DNA from: Thermoanaerobaculales bacterium
GTDB taxonomy: Bacteria; Acidobacteriota; Thermoanaerobaculia; Thermoanaerobaculales; Sulfomarinibacteraceae
Length of the DNA: 64,000 bases
Direction: 5' to 3'
NCBI GenBank assembly: GCA_035358815.1
Contig: DAOPQC010000002.1
Location: 404,520-468,519 of the forward strand
Numbering within the stretch: the first letter of the stretch is position 1; each line of letters starts with the position of its first letter. Under the pieces are notes generated by a model, which did not search any database, was not told where the DNA came from, and saw only the letters and a program-made list of their open reading frames with translations. Below are positions 40,482-48,958 of the stretch, piece by piece. The position numbers and the translations under genes are program-made.

Positions 40482-42416
40482 TCACAGCTGCACCTGCATC
40501 CCGAGCTCGACGACGCGGTTGGGGGGGAGGCCGAAGAAGGCCGTGGCGGGACGGGCGTTGCGGGACAGGAAGGTGAACAGGGCCTTGCGCCAGCCGGACA
40601 TCTGCGTCTTGCCGGACGTCAGCAGCGTCTCCCGGCCCAGGTAGTAGCTGGTGTCGGCCAGCTTGACCGTCAGCCCACGGCTGCGGCACTGCTTGATCAT
40701 CTTCGGCACGTTCGGGGTCTCGGCGAAGCCGCAGCGCGCCACCACCGAGTAGAAGCCGTCGCCGAGCTCGCGAACGCGAACCTGGTCCTCGGCTGGCACC
40801 TCGGGCACGTTCTCGGTGACGACGTAGAACAGGATCACCTGCTCGTGGAGCACCTTGTTGTGCTTGAAATGGTGCAGGAGCACGGGCGGCACGACGTCGA
40901 GGTTCGAGGTCATGAACACCGCCGTGCCCTTGACCCGCGTCGGACGCTCGAGGCCGAGTGACGGCATGAACTTGTCGAGCGAGAGCAGACCCTTGCGCAT
41001 CTCCTCGGCGAGGAGGATGCGGCCGCGCTTCCAGGTCGTGAGGACAGTGAACACCGCGACGCCGACCACCAGCGGCACCCAGCCGCCGTGCGCCACCTTG
41101 ACCAGGTTCGCCCCGAAGAAGGACAGATCGAAGGCGAGGAAGAACGCGACCAGCACGCCGGCACCGACGCGGCCCCAGCCCCAGCGCTGCCTGGCCACGC
41201 TGTAGAGCAGGATCGACGTGATGGTCATGGCGCCGGTCACCGCCAGTCCGTAAGCCGCGGCCAGGTTGGAGGAGCTGCGGAAGCCCAGGGTCAGCGCACA
41301 GCACCCGACGAAAAGGGCGGCGTTGACCTCCGGCACGTAGACCTGACCTCTCGCCAGGCTCGAGGTCTGGACGATGTTGAGCCGGGGCGAATATCCGAGC
41401 TGCATCGCCTGCCGGGCGAGCGAGAAGCTCCCCGAGATCAGGGCCTGCGAGGCGATGACGGCGGCCGCGGTCGACACCGCCACCACCGGGTAGAGGAGCG
41501 CGGTCGGCGCGAGCGCGTAAAACGGGTTGGCGAGCGCCTTGGGGCTGGCGCCGAGCACGGCCGCGCCCTGACCGAAGTAGTTGATCAGCAGGCAGGGAAG
41601 CACCAGCGCGTACCAGCTGAAGCGGATCGGGCGCCGGCCGAAGTGGCCCATGTCGGCGTACAGCGCCTCGATGCCGGTGATGCACAGGACGACCGCGCCG
41701 AGCACGAAGAACCCGTGCAGGCCGTGGGCGAGCAGGAAGCGGATCGCGTGCCATGGGGCGACCGCCTCGAGCACTCGCGGCTCGCGCAGCACCCACGGCA
41801 GGCCGAGCGCGGCGATCATCAGGAACCAGATCACCATGACCGGCCCGAAGACGGCGCCGACCCGGGCGGTGCCGCGCTTCTGCACCGCGAACAGGCCAGC
41901 CAGGATGAGCAGCGTGATCGGCACCACCAGCCGCCCGAACACCGGGGTCGCGACCTCGAGTCCCTCGACCGCGCCGAGGACCGTGATGACCGGGGTGATC
42001 ATCCCCTCGCCGAACAGCAGAGCGGTCCCGAACAGGGCGAGCAGAACCAGGATCACCTTGCGGCGCGCGACGGCGGTCGGGGCGGTCGGCGTGATCAGCG
42101 CGAGCAGGGCCATCATGCCGCCCTCGCCCCGGTTGTCGGCCCTCATGACGAAGCTCAGGTACTTGACCGACACCACCAGCATCAGCGTCCACAGCACCAG
42201 CGACAGGACGCCGAGCACGTTGGCCGGCGTCGGCGGCACGCCGTGGACCGGGCTGAAGCACTCCTTGACGGTGTACAGGGGCGAGGTGCCGATGTCGCCG
42301 AACACCACGCCGAGCGCGGCGAGCGACAGCGTCAGCAGGTCCCGCCGGCTGGCGATCTGGGGCGCGGCATCCTCGATTTCGTGGATGCCCGAGTCGTTGA
42401 GCGACCGTTCGGTCAT
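40482..42416 (-). CDS. kup: Potassium uptake protein Kup
   Basis: The 644-residue transporter has about 12 membrane helices and the KUP/HAK family hallmark ALGVVFGDIGTSPLYTVKEC near residue 34. GEGGMMALLALI, ALLFGEGMITPVITVLGAVE, GIEALYADMGHFGRRPIRFS and NYFGQGA are further invariant tracts. The C-terminal 190 residues form the cytoplasmic domain (GTAVFMTSNLDVVPPVLLHH, TSYYLGRETLL). It imports K+ with protons across the inner membrane. A TATGAT on the minus strand near 42477 may be the -10. It is a single gene, divergent from the phosphatase gene. Confidence 0.96.
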   Translation of the reverse strand: MTERSLNDSGIHEIEDAAPQIASRRDLLTLSLAALGVVFGDIGTSPLYTVKECFSPVHGVPPTPANVLGVLSLVLWTLMLVVSVKYLSFVMRADNRGEGGMMALLALITPTAPTAVARRKVILVLLALFGTALLFGEGMITPVITVLGAVEGLEVATPVFGRLVVPITLLILAGLFAVQKRGTARVGAVFGPVMVIWFLMIAALGLPWVLREPRVLEAVAPWHAIRFLLAHGLHGFFVLGAVVLCITGIEALYADMGHFGRRPIRFSWYALVLPCLLINYFGQGAAVLGASPKALANPFYALAPTALLYPVVAVSTAAAVIASQALISGSFSLARQAMQLGYSPRLNIVQTSSLARGQVYVPEVNAALFVGCCALTLGFRSSSNLAAAYGLAVTGAMTITSILLYSVARQRWGWGRVGAGVLVAFFLAFDLSFFGANLVKVAHGGWVPLVVGVAVFTVLTTWKRGRILLAEEMRKGLLSLDKFMPSLGLERPTRVKGTAVFMTSNLDVVPPVLLHHFKHNKVLHEQVILFYVVTENVPEVPAEDQVRVRELGDGFYSVVARCGFAETPNVPKMIKQCRSRGLTVKLADTSYYLGRETLLTSGKTQMSGWRKALFTFLSRNARPATAFFGLPPNRVVELGMQVQL

Positions 42417-42740
42417 GGTGCTCCGGGGTCGGTGCCCTCCGCCGCCCTGGTCCGCGCTGGGGCCCGTGCCAGCATCATACTTCGGCGCGGCGGCGGATGC
42501 TTGCTCGCCTGCCGCGACCCCGCCGAGCCCGGCGCGATCACGGCCGGCGACGCCGGCCCGCCACCGGCCGGATCGGTGCCCCCGGGTTGCCCAGTGCCGC
42601 CGGCCGGACCGCTGCGTTCGGCCCGGCCGGCCGCCGGGGTTTGTCGGAATATCATCGCCATTTTCAAGGTTTTGAGTCGAGTCAGCGCAGTGCCGCCAAC
42701 GGCGCCCCCAGGCGTCGACGCGGCCGGCAGGAGCCCGTCA

Positions 42741-43661
42741 ATGACCGTTGCCACCGAGGTCGAGCAGGGCCGGCTCGCCCTGCTCGAGCAGGAGCTCGCG
42801 AACTTCCGGGCGCTCATGGCCCACGTGCATTCGACCCCCGCCGAGCTCAGCCTGAGAAACATCGACATTCACGGAGCGACCTTCCCGCTCAACGGCGAGC
42901 TCGGCGGTGACCACATCATCTTCGTGGACTTCGCCCGCCGCTACGACCTCGACCATCTGATCGAGGACGCCGAGCGCTCGGGCGCCCGCGACCGCGCGGC
43001 GCGGCTCAAGGAGGGGCGGCGCAAGATCGGCGTTCTGCTCGCCGACGCCAGCGGCCACAGCACGACCGATGCGGTGCTCACGGCCATGCTCCACCAGGCG
43101 TTCCTCACCGGCGTGCTGTACGAGCTCGAGATGAACGGCCACGTCTCCGCCAAGCTGTTCGAGATCCTCAACACACGCTTCCACCAGTCCTCGAGCGTCA
43201 CCAAGTTCGTGACCATGATCTACGGCGAGATCGCCGAGAGCGGAACATTTCGCTTCGTCTCAGCCGGGCACCCGCCGCCGATGGTCTTCTCGGCGGAGTT
43301 CGACTGCTTCGTGCGCATCGACCCCGACCGGCTGCGGACCTTCTTTCCGGTCGGGATGTTCCCGACCGAGGCCGGCGTTGAGGAGCGGCTGCCGTCGCGG
43401 CCGCTCGCCTACAAGAAGAAGTACACCGTCAACGAGGTCAACCTGATGGCCCCTGGCGACATCCTCTTCCTGTTCACCGACGGCCTCGCCGACCATGCTT
43501 GCGACGGGCAGGGCTACCTGCCGGGCCGGCTCGAGTCCGTGGTCCGCACCTCGAAGCACCTGCCGGCCCGTGAGATCGTGGCCGTGGTCCGCGCCGACAT
43601 GGAGCGCTTCGCGCCGCCGGCCGACGACACCAGCCTGGTCGTGATCAAGCGGATGCGGTGA
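42741..43661 (+). CDS. SpoIIE/PP2C-family serine phosphatase
   Basis: The 306-residue protein starts with a short coiled coil (EQGRLALLEQELANFRALMA). The PPM/SpoIIE fold follows: GGDHIIFVDFARRYD (here VDF replaces the usual DxD), KIGVLLADASGHSTTDAVLT (DASGHS for the DGxG metal motif), RFVSAGHPPPMVFS, PGDILFLFTDGLADHA (TDG) and PADDTSLVVIKR (DD). It should dephosphorylate a protein such as an anti-sigma antagonist, in a partner-switching or general stress pathway. No sensor domain or STAS/kinase partner is adjacent. AGGAG precedes ATG 42741. Confidence 0.87.
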   Translation: MTVATEVEQGRLALLEQELANFRALMAHVHSTPAELSLRNIDIHGATFPLNGELGGDHIIFVDFARRYDLDHLIEDAERSGARDRAARLKEGRRKIGVLLADASGHSTTDAVLTAMLHQAFLTGVLYELEMNGHVSAKLFEILNTRFHQSSSVTKFVTMIYGEIAESGTFRFVSAGHPPPMVFSAEFDCFVRIDPDRLRTFFPVGMFPTEAGVEERLPSRPLAYKKKYTVNEVNLMAPGDILFLFTDGLADHACDGQGYLPGRLESVVRTSKHLPAREIVAVVRADMERFAPPADDTSLVVIKRMR

Positions 43662-43667
43662 GGAGGA

Positions 43668-43802
43668 GGATCTGGGATCTAGGGGATAGGATATAGGGCC
43701 CCCACCCGCTCGAGTCACGGCGCAGCTCAGGGCGACTCGTCACGGCGTAGCTGAAAGCGAAGCCGGAAGCCGGATCCGCTTCCGCGCCCGCTTCCGCGCC
43801 CG
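43668..43802. repeat. GGATCTAGG tract, CACGGCGTAG motif and CTTCCGCGCCCG array
   Basis: Part of the 420-base gene-less spacer 43662-44081. The tract 43668-43698 has GGATCTGGGATCTAGGGGAT-type units like those at 54141. GTCACGGCGCAGC and GTCACGGCGTAGC (43718-43750) recall 15958 and 57096. A short array of CTTCCGCGCCCG units (43777-43802) follows. Confidence 0.6.
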
Positions 43803-43914
43803 TCGGAGTCCCGCCAGCGCTTGGTCGATGGCAGCATTGGCCAGGGCGAATCTGACCACCTTCGACCCAACACGTGATCTGACATGTTCACCGGCCCGCC
43901 GCTTCACCACTTGT

Positions 43915-43998
43915 ACCACGGAGAGCGCAGAGCACGCGGAGCACGGTCAGAGGACCTTCTTCGCGATGGTCTCTGCGGTCTCCGCGGCCTCCGCGGTT
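43915..43998. repeat. CACGGAGAGC decamer-type foldback
   Basis: The left arm ACCACGGAGAGCGCAGAGCA (43915 onward) faces a right arm CTCTGCGGTCTCCGCGGCCT (43971 onward to CCGCGGT). They pair imperfectly around a short centre. A single right arm of the same kind is at 51879-51907. Similar 'CCACGGAGACACGGAG' palindromes are widespread in environmental bacterial genomes; their origin is unclear. Confidence 0.65.
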
Positions 43999-44081
43999 CG
44001 ATCCTGCTGGAGACGGCTGCAGATCCTGGATCCGGAGATGGGTGGGACGGGTTTCCCGCATCCAGGGCTGGATGTCGGGCC

Positions 44082-46754
44082 TCAGTCGGCCATATCCCGA
44101 TGGCGCTCCAGCAGCTCCTGGAACGCGGGGTCGTCGCGCAGCGCGCTCCAGGTCGGATCGATCTCGAGCCAGGCGACGGAGACCCAGGACGGGTTGGTGA
44201 GCAGATACTCGAGCTGCTCGACCGCGCGCTCGTGGTCGCCGACCATGACGTAGATCTGGGCGAGGTCGATGGCGGAGGGTATGTAGTAGAAACCATCCCT
44301 GGACCGCGGCAGCAGCTCGGTGGCCCGCCGGCCCTCGGCGACGGCCTGCTGACGCTGACCGAGTCCGGCCAGCGCAATGCCCAGCGAGCTGTGGAACCGC
44401 GGATCCTCCGGCTGCCGCGCAACCTCCGCTTCGAGCGCCTTCCGCGCCGCCTCGTAGTCCTGCCGTGCCGGCCCGGCCTCTCCGAGCAGCTCGTGGACGA
44501 GCGCCGTGAGCAGGGCGTTGGGCCGGGCCCACGTCTTGGTCAGAATCCACGTCTCCGAGCTCGCCGCCAGCCGGTCGATGGCTGCCTGGTAGCGCCCTTC
44601 CGCCATCTCCTGCCAGTACCAGCTCCACCGCGCCCACTCGCTGCCCGGGTCGGGGAGCGACTCCAGTGTCGCCCGGGCCGCGGCCAGGTCGCCCCACCCG
44701 CTCCAGTGGATGAACCCCTTGTAGAGGTATGGCCACTCGGCGTCGGGAGCAAGCTCGATCGCCTGATTCGCCGCCGCCAGCGCCTCCGGGTAGCTGCGCA
44801 GGGTCCACAGGATCCACGCCACGTTGGTTGCAAGATTGGCATCCTGAGTGCTCAGCTCGAACGCGCGTCGATAGTCCGCGACGGCGTCCTCGAAGCGGCC
44901 GAGCTGGACGAAGGCGTGGGCGCGCGCGCTCAGCACCTCGGCACTGTTCGGCAGGCCCTGCTCGGCGCGGTCGAGCTCCGCGAGCGCCCGCTCGACGTCG
45001 CGTTGCGCCCACATCCAGTAGTAGCCGAGGTCGAGGCGCACCTCCGGCGCGTCGGGAGCGAGCTCGAGGGCCCGGTCTGCCGCTGCCGTGGCCTTCTGCA
45101 GGCGCCCGGCCGACAGGTCCTCACGCAGGTAATACGCCCGTGCGTGGCCCCGGGCCAGCTTGGCCCAGGCCGCAGCGAAGCGGGGGTCGAGCTCCACCGC
45201 CCGCTGGTACGCCGCCATCCCACGCGCCCAATCGTCGTGGGTGAAGTGCGGCCGCCCCTCGTAGTAGCGGCCCTGGAGGTAGGCCTGGTAGGCGTCGGCG
45301 CTGTCGGTGTGCACCGCTTCGATCCCGGTCCTCTCGGGCGGGAGCAGGGTCACTCCGAGGCTCGAGACCACCGCCTGCGCGATCTCCGACTGCACCTTGA
45401 ACACATCGTCGAGCGTGCGGTCGTAGGTCTCGGCCCACAGGTGGCTGTCGTCGGCGACCCGGATCAGCTGCGGCGTGATCCGGATCCGGCTCGACCCGAC
45501 CTCCGGGCCGCGCGTCCACCGCACCGACCCCTCGAGCACGTACTGGACGTCGAGGGCCTTCCCGATCTCGGCCACGGTCGCAGCGGAACTCGCATAGGTG
45601 GCAGCGCTGGTCCGCGAGATGACCCGCAGGCCGGCCACCCTGGCGAGCCGCGCCGTGATCTCCTCGGTCATGCCGTCGGCGAAGTAGGCCTCGTCGGCGT
45701 CGCCGAGGTTCGAGAACGGCAGCACGACGAGGCGCGGCGGCGCGCTTGCGGGGGTTCCGGTCCCGCCCTTGAGCAGCGCCCGATAGCCGGTATGAAGCAG
45801 CGCGAAGGCGAGCGCGCCGGCCAGGATCACCGGGATGATGGCGAGCGGCTTGTAGAGGGTCTTCGGCCCTGAGCGCGCGCGCCAGCTGCGATCGGGGGTC
45901 TCGAGCACCGCCTCCAGGGCGAAGCCCAGATCGCGCGCCGACTGGAAGCGCTCCTCGGGCAGCTTGCGCAGGCAGCGGCGCACGATGCCGTCGAAGGCGG
46001 GCGTGACCCTCGAGGTCGTCGACGACGCCGGCGGCGGGTCCTCGCCGAGCACCGCCGACACGGTGTCGGCAGCCGTCAGCCGGCGGAACGGGCTCAAGCC
46101 GGTCAGCATCTCGTACAGGACGACGCCGAACGAGAAGATGTCGCTGCGCGCATCCACCGGCTGGCCACGGGCCTGCTCCGGCGACATGTAGGCGGTGGTG
46201 CCCACCACCGCCCCCGCCGACGTCATCATCAGCTCGGTCGAGTCCTCGGCCGCCGGGCCTTGCAGGGCCCCCGGGCCAACCGGCCTGGCGAGCCCGAAGT
46301 CGAGGATCTTGACGGTGCCGTCGGCAGTCAAAAACAGGTTCTCCGGCTTGATATCGCGGTGCACGATGCCGTGCTCGTGGGCTGTCGCAAGCCCTTTCGC
46401 GACCTGGACCGCGGCCTCGATCACCTGGCGATTGGTCAGGCCGCCGGCGGAGATCACCTCCCGGAACGACCGTCCCTCGAGCAGCTCGGTGACGATGAAC
46501 GGGCGGCCGCCTTGGACACCGAGCTCGTGCACCGCGAGGATGTTGGGGTGGTCGAGGGCGGCGGCGGCGCGCGCCTCCCGCTCGAAGCGCGCGAGCCGCT
46601 CCGGGTCCTGCGCGAGCTTCTCCGGCAGCACCTTGATGGCCACGTCACGGCCAAGGAGCTCGTCGTGCGCCCGGTACACCTCCCCCATTCCGCCCGCGCC
46701 GAGCTTCGCGACGACGCGGTAGTGCCCCAGGGACTGACCGACGAGATCGCCCAT
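44082..46754 (-). CDS. Ser/Thr protein kinase with TolB/FlgO-like and TPR domains
   Basis: The 890-residue membrane protein has a kinase domain at residues 10-275: LGAGGMGEVYRA loop, Lys41, HRDIKPEN with Asp134, and DFG at 152-154. A transmembrane helix lies near 305-325 (IPVILAGALAFALLHTG). The outer region starts with a TolB/FlgO-like domain (LVVLPFSNLGDADEAYFADG, YVLEGSVRW, LWAETYDRTLDDVF; about 345-490). TPR repeats (PRFAAAWAKLARGHARAYYL and others) run to the C-terminus. This is a common layout in Acidobacteria and myxobacteria and suggests that an envelope-side domain senses or scaffolds for the kinase. Target unknown. Confidence 0.9.
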   Translation of the reverse strand: MGDLVGQSLGHYRVVAKLGAGGMGEVYRAHDELLGRDVAIKVLPEKLAQDPERLARFEREARAAAALDHPNILAVHELGVQGGRPFIVTELLEGRSFREVISAGGLTNRQVIEAAVQVAKGLATAHEHGIVHRDIKPENLFLTADGTVKILDFGLARPVGPGALQGPAAEDSTELMMTSAGAVVGTTAYMSPEQARGQPVDARSDIFSFGVVLYEMLTGLSPFRRLTAADTVSAVLGEDPPPASSTTSRVTPAFDGIVRRCLRKLPEERFQSARDLGFALEAVLETPDRSWRARSGPKTLYKPLAIIPVILAGALAFALLHTGYRALLKGGTGTPASAPPRLVVLPFSNLGDADEAYFADGMTEEITARLARVAGLRVISRTSAATYASSAATVAEIGKALDVQYVLEGSVRWTRGPEVGSSRIRITPQLIRVADDSHLWAETYDRTLDDVFKVQSEIAQAVVSSLGVTLLPPERTGIEAVHTDSADAYQAYLQGRYYEGRPHFTHDDWARGMAAYQRAVELDPRFAAAWAKLARGHARAYYLREDLSAGRLQKATAAADRALELAPDAPEVRLDLGYYWMWAQRDVERALAELDRAEQGLPNSAEVLSARAHAFVQLGRFEDAVADYRRAFELSTQDANLATNVAWILWTLRSYPEALAAANQAIELAPDAEWPYLYKGFIHWSGWGDLAAARATLESLPDPGSEWARWSWYWQEMAEGRYQAAIDRLAASSETWILTKTWARPNALLTALVHELLGEAGPARQDYEAARKALEAEVARQPEDPRFHSSLGIALAGLGQRQQAVAEGRRATELLPRSRDGFYYIPSAIDLAQIYVMVGDHERAVEQLEYLLTNPSWVSVAWLEIDPTWSALRDDPAFQELLERHRDMAD

Positions 46755-46789
46755 CGACTGGCTATCCGTTTCTCGATGGTACTCCTGAG

Positions 46790-46868
46790 AAGAGGTTAGG
46801 GGTTAGGGGTTGGGGTTAGGGCTTCCCCGCCCAACCGTTCCCGCTCCCGTTCCCGTTCCCGTTCCCGG
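46790..46868. repeat. Telomere-like TTAGGGG tract plus CCCGTT array
   Basis: GAGGTTAGGGGTTAGGGGTT and onward (46790-46821) leads into GCTTCCCCGCCCAA and a C-rich array (46836-46868, CCGTTCCCGCTCCCGTTCCC and onward). The spacer is upstream of the kinase start and downstream of the HExxH gene. Confidence 0.75.
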
Positions 46869-46902
46869 TGCAATGCCCGTGTTCTGAGAGTCTCGACGTG
46901 AG

Positions 46903-46930
46903 ATCACGACGAAGGCACGAAGGCACCAAG
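46903..46930. repeat. Single CACGAAGGCACCAAG arm
   Basis: ACGACGAAGGCACGAAGGCA followed by CCAAG resembles the arms of the foldback at 57152-57310. No facing arm is seen here, so it is probably a remnant. Confidence 0.5.
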
Positions 46931-46970
46931 TGGTTTCCGCCGCTCGGCAGCTCCCGCGCCGGATTGCTGC

Positions 46971-48470
46971 TCAGCGGCGCGCCCGGCCGGCGGGCGTGGC
47001 CGCGCACAGCAGGATCCGTCCGTCGCCGTCCGCCTCCACCCGCTCGATCGCGACGTCGACCTCGGCCTGGCCGGTCCTGAAGGTCAGCCGGTCGCCGAAC
47101 GGTCCGGCGAGCTCGGGAATCGGCAGCGCCAGGGCCGCGTGGGACACCGCGCAGGGAGCACCGCCGAGGCCGGCGACGAGGGCCGCGGATCGCAGCGACA
47201 CGCCGCCGTCGCCGAGCCGGAACGTGCCGGACACGGCCGGCAGGAACACCAGCCCCGGGAAGCCATCGACGCGGTAGGCCCCGGAGCTCCGGAACGCACC
47301 ATCGGAGGCCGGCAGGCCCTCGAACACCAGGAACAGCGAGCCCCGGGTTGCGAGCCGGTGGAGCAGCTGCTCCATCGGCGGCCGGGTGCGGCGCTGGCGC
47401 GCCCGCACCGACCGGTCGAGGATTCCCTCGGCCTCCGCGCCGGGGCGGCGCGGCGTGCCCGTGCGCGGCCCGAGCAGCGACTCGAGGGGCGGCACTCCGT
47501 CCTCGGCGTCCCACTGCCACATCGGGTGGCCGAGCCGGTCGAGCAGCATGCACGCGAGGGCGCCGGCGTGATGGGCCTCGCACGTGACGGTCCCCCGGTA
47601 GACCTCAGCGATGTCGAAGTCGAGCTCGACGAGCCGCCGGTGTCCGCGGTCGATCGTGGCCCGGGGCGCATCGGGCCCGAGGGCAGCGCGGGTGGTCGCG
47701 GCCTCGTCCACGAAGTGGGCGGTGGCCTCGCGGACCTCGACGTCGACAATGCGTGCGACCTCGTCCGGGCAGCGGCCCTTCCACTCCTGGTACCACCACG
47801 CGGCGGCCGCGAGCTGGCGGTCCTGGTCCTCGGGCGCGAGCAGCGCGCGCCGCAGTGCGAGCCACATCTCGACGCGCAGCTGCCTCGCCTCGATGTCCTG
47901 CGGGTAGCGCTCGAGGGTCGGGGACGGCCGGCCGAGGTCTCTCCAGCCGGTCTGCACATAGTAGTGGAACGCCTCGTGGGTCAGCACCGCGAAACCGAGG
48001 GTGGCGCGCGGGAAGGCGCGGTACTCGCCGGCCGTGCCGGCGCTGCCGAGCGAGTCCACCGGCACCTCCAGCCACGGCGCGTGCGCGCCGCGGTGGCGCG
48101 TGAACCCGAAGCCCAGGAAGCGGCCGGTGAGCAGCGGTCCCTGGTCGAGCTCGCCCGGCGGCCGAGCCGTCAGCGACCCGTCGGAGCGAATCTCGTAGGC
48201 CGCGTCGCGGTTGACGATCAGCGGCACCAGCCCCGCGAAGTCGGTGCCCGGCCAGATCGAGCCCATCCGCCGCCATGTCCGCCCGACCTCCTCGGCGATC
48301 CGACCGGCATAGTCCTCGGTGCTCAGTCCGGTGCCGCCTGGCATGCCGGGCCGACCGGCGGACCCAGCCGCAGAGACCTCGGGCCACGCGGCGCGAGTCG
48401 CGATGGCCGGCGGCCGCAGCTGCGCGGACGAGCCGGAATCTGCCGGTCGGTCCCTACCGTGGGTCGCCAT
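46971..48470 (-). CDS. HExxH-motif protein of unknown function
   Basis: The 499-residue protein carries LTHEAFHYYVQTGW with HEAFH at residues 165-169, a zincin-type metal-binding motif. IVNRDAAYEIRSDGSLTARP and FGFTRHRGAHAPWLEVPV lie before it; RLVELDFDIAEVYRGTVTCE and a predicted beta-rich C-terminus follow. There is no signal peptide or membrane segment. No family was recognised. Start 48470 is chosen because a TAGAAT (minus strand 48485-48490) lies just upstream; ATG 48497 is the longer alternative. It may be a metallopeptidase, but the third ligand is not evident. Confidence 0.65.
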   Translation of the reverse strand: MATHGRDRPADSGSSAQLRPPAIATRAAWPEVSAAGSAGRPGMPGGTGLSTEDYAGRIAEEVGRTWRRMGSIWPGTDFAGLVPLIVNRDAAYEIRSDGSLTARPPGELDQGPLLTGRFLGFGFTRHRGAHAPWLEVPVDSLGSAGTAGEYRAFPRATLGFAVLTHEAFHYYVQTGWRDLGRPSPTLERYPQDIEARQLRVEMWLALRRALLAPEDQDRQLAAAAWWYQEWKGRCPDEVARIVDVEVREATAHFVDEAATTRAALGPDAPRATIDRGHRRLVELDFDIAEVYRGTVTCEAHHAGALACMLLDRLGHPMWQWDAEDGVPPLESLLGPRTGTPRRPGAEAEGILDRSVRARQRRTRPPMEQLLHRLATRGSLFLVFEGLPASDGAFRSSGAYRVDGFPGLVFLPAVSGTFRLGDGGVSLRSAALVAGLGGAPCAVSHAALALPIPELAGPFGDRLTFRTGQAEVDVAIERVEADGDGRILLCAATPAGRARR

Positions 48471-48540
48471 AGGCTCGATCAACCATTCTATCGCCATGTC
48501 TGTGCCAGCACCTCAGCATCCCCTGAAGGCGACTCCCAAC

Positions 48541-48663
48541 CCCGGTTTCCGTTCCCGATCCCGTTCCCGTACCCGTACCCGTTCCCGGATGCGAAGGGCC
48601 ACCTGGAAAGACAAATCCAGTATTGCGAATCGGGAACGGGAACGGGTACGGGAACGGGTGGGG
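48541..48663. repeat. Foldback pair of CCCGTT hexamer arrays
   Basis: The C-rich arm 48541-48588 (includes GATCCC and two GTACCC variants) and G-rich arm 48630-48663 (includes GGGTAC) flank about 41 bases. It lies between two tandem minus-strand genes, upstream of the HExxH gene and downstream of yidD. Confidence 0.8.
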
Positions 48664-48712
48664 ACTGACGTGACGGTCACCGCGACGCAAGGTGACTTGG
48701 GTGCCACGCGCT

Positions 48713-48958
48713 TCAGTCGGCCTGCGGGGAGGCGTCGCGCCGCGGTGGGACCGGGTCGAGGCCACCGGGATGGAAGGGATGGCACTTGAGGATCCTCTTG
48801 ACGGCGAGCCACACACCGTGGAGGCCGTGGCGCTCGATCGCCTCGGCGGCGTAGATCGAGCAGGTGGGCTCGAAGCGGCAGGCCGGAGGCAGCCACGGCG
48901 AAACGAACCGCTTGTAGAGGCGGATCGGGTACGCCGCCGCGCGCCAGAAGCCGGTCAT
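48713..48958 (-). CDS. yidD: Membrane protein insertion efficiency factor YidD
   Basis: The 81-residue protein shows the YidD/DUF37 pattern throughout: YPIRLYKRFVSPWLPPACRF, EPTCSIYAAEAIERHG (three conserved cysteines including the later one), and KRILKCHPFHPGGLDPVP. It assists YidC-dependent membrane insertion at the inner membrane. Its ATG overlaps the ileS stop (48955-48958), so it is translationally coupled to ileS. It is usually found beside rnpA/yidC, so linkage to ileS is a less usual place. Confidence 0.93.
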   Translation of the reverse strand: MTGFWRAAAYPIRLYKRFVSPWLPPACRFEPTCSIYAAEAIERHGLHGVWLAVKRILKCHPFHPGGLDPVPPRRDASPQAD

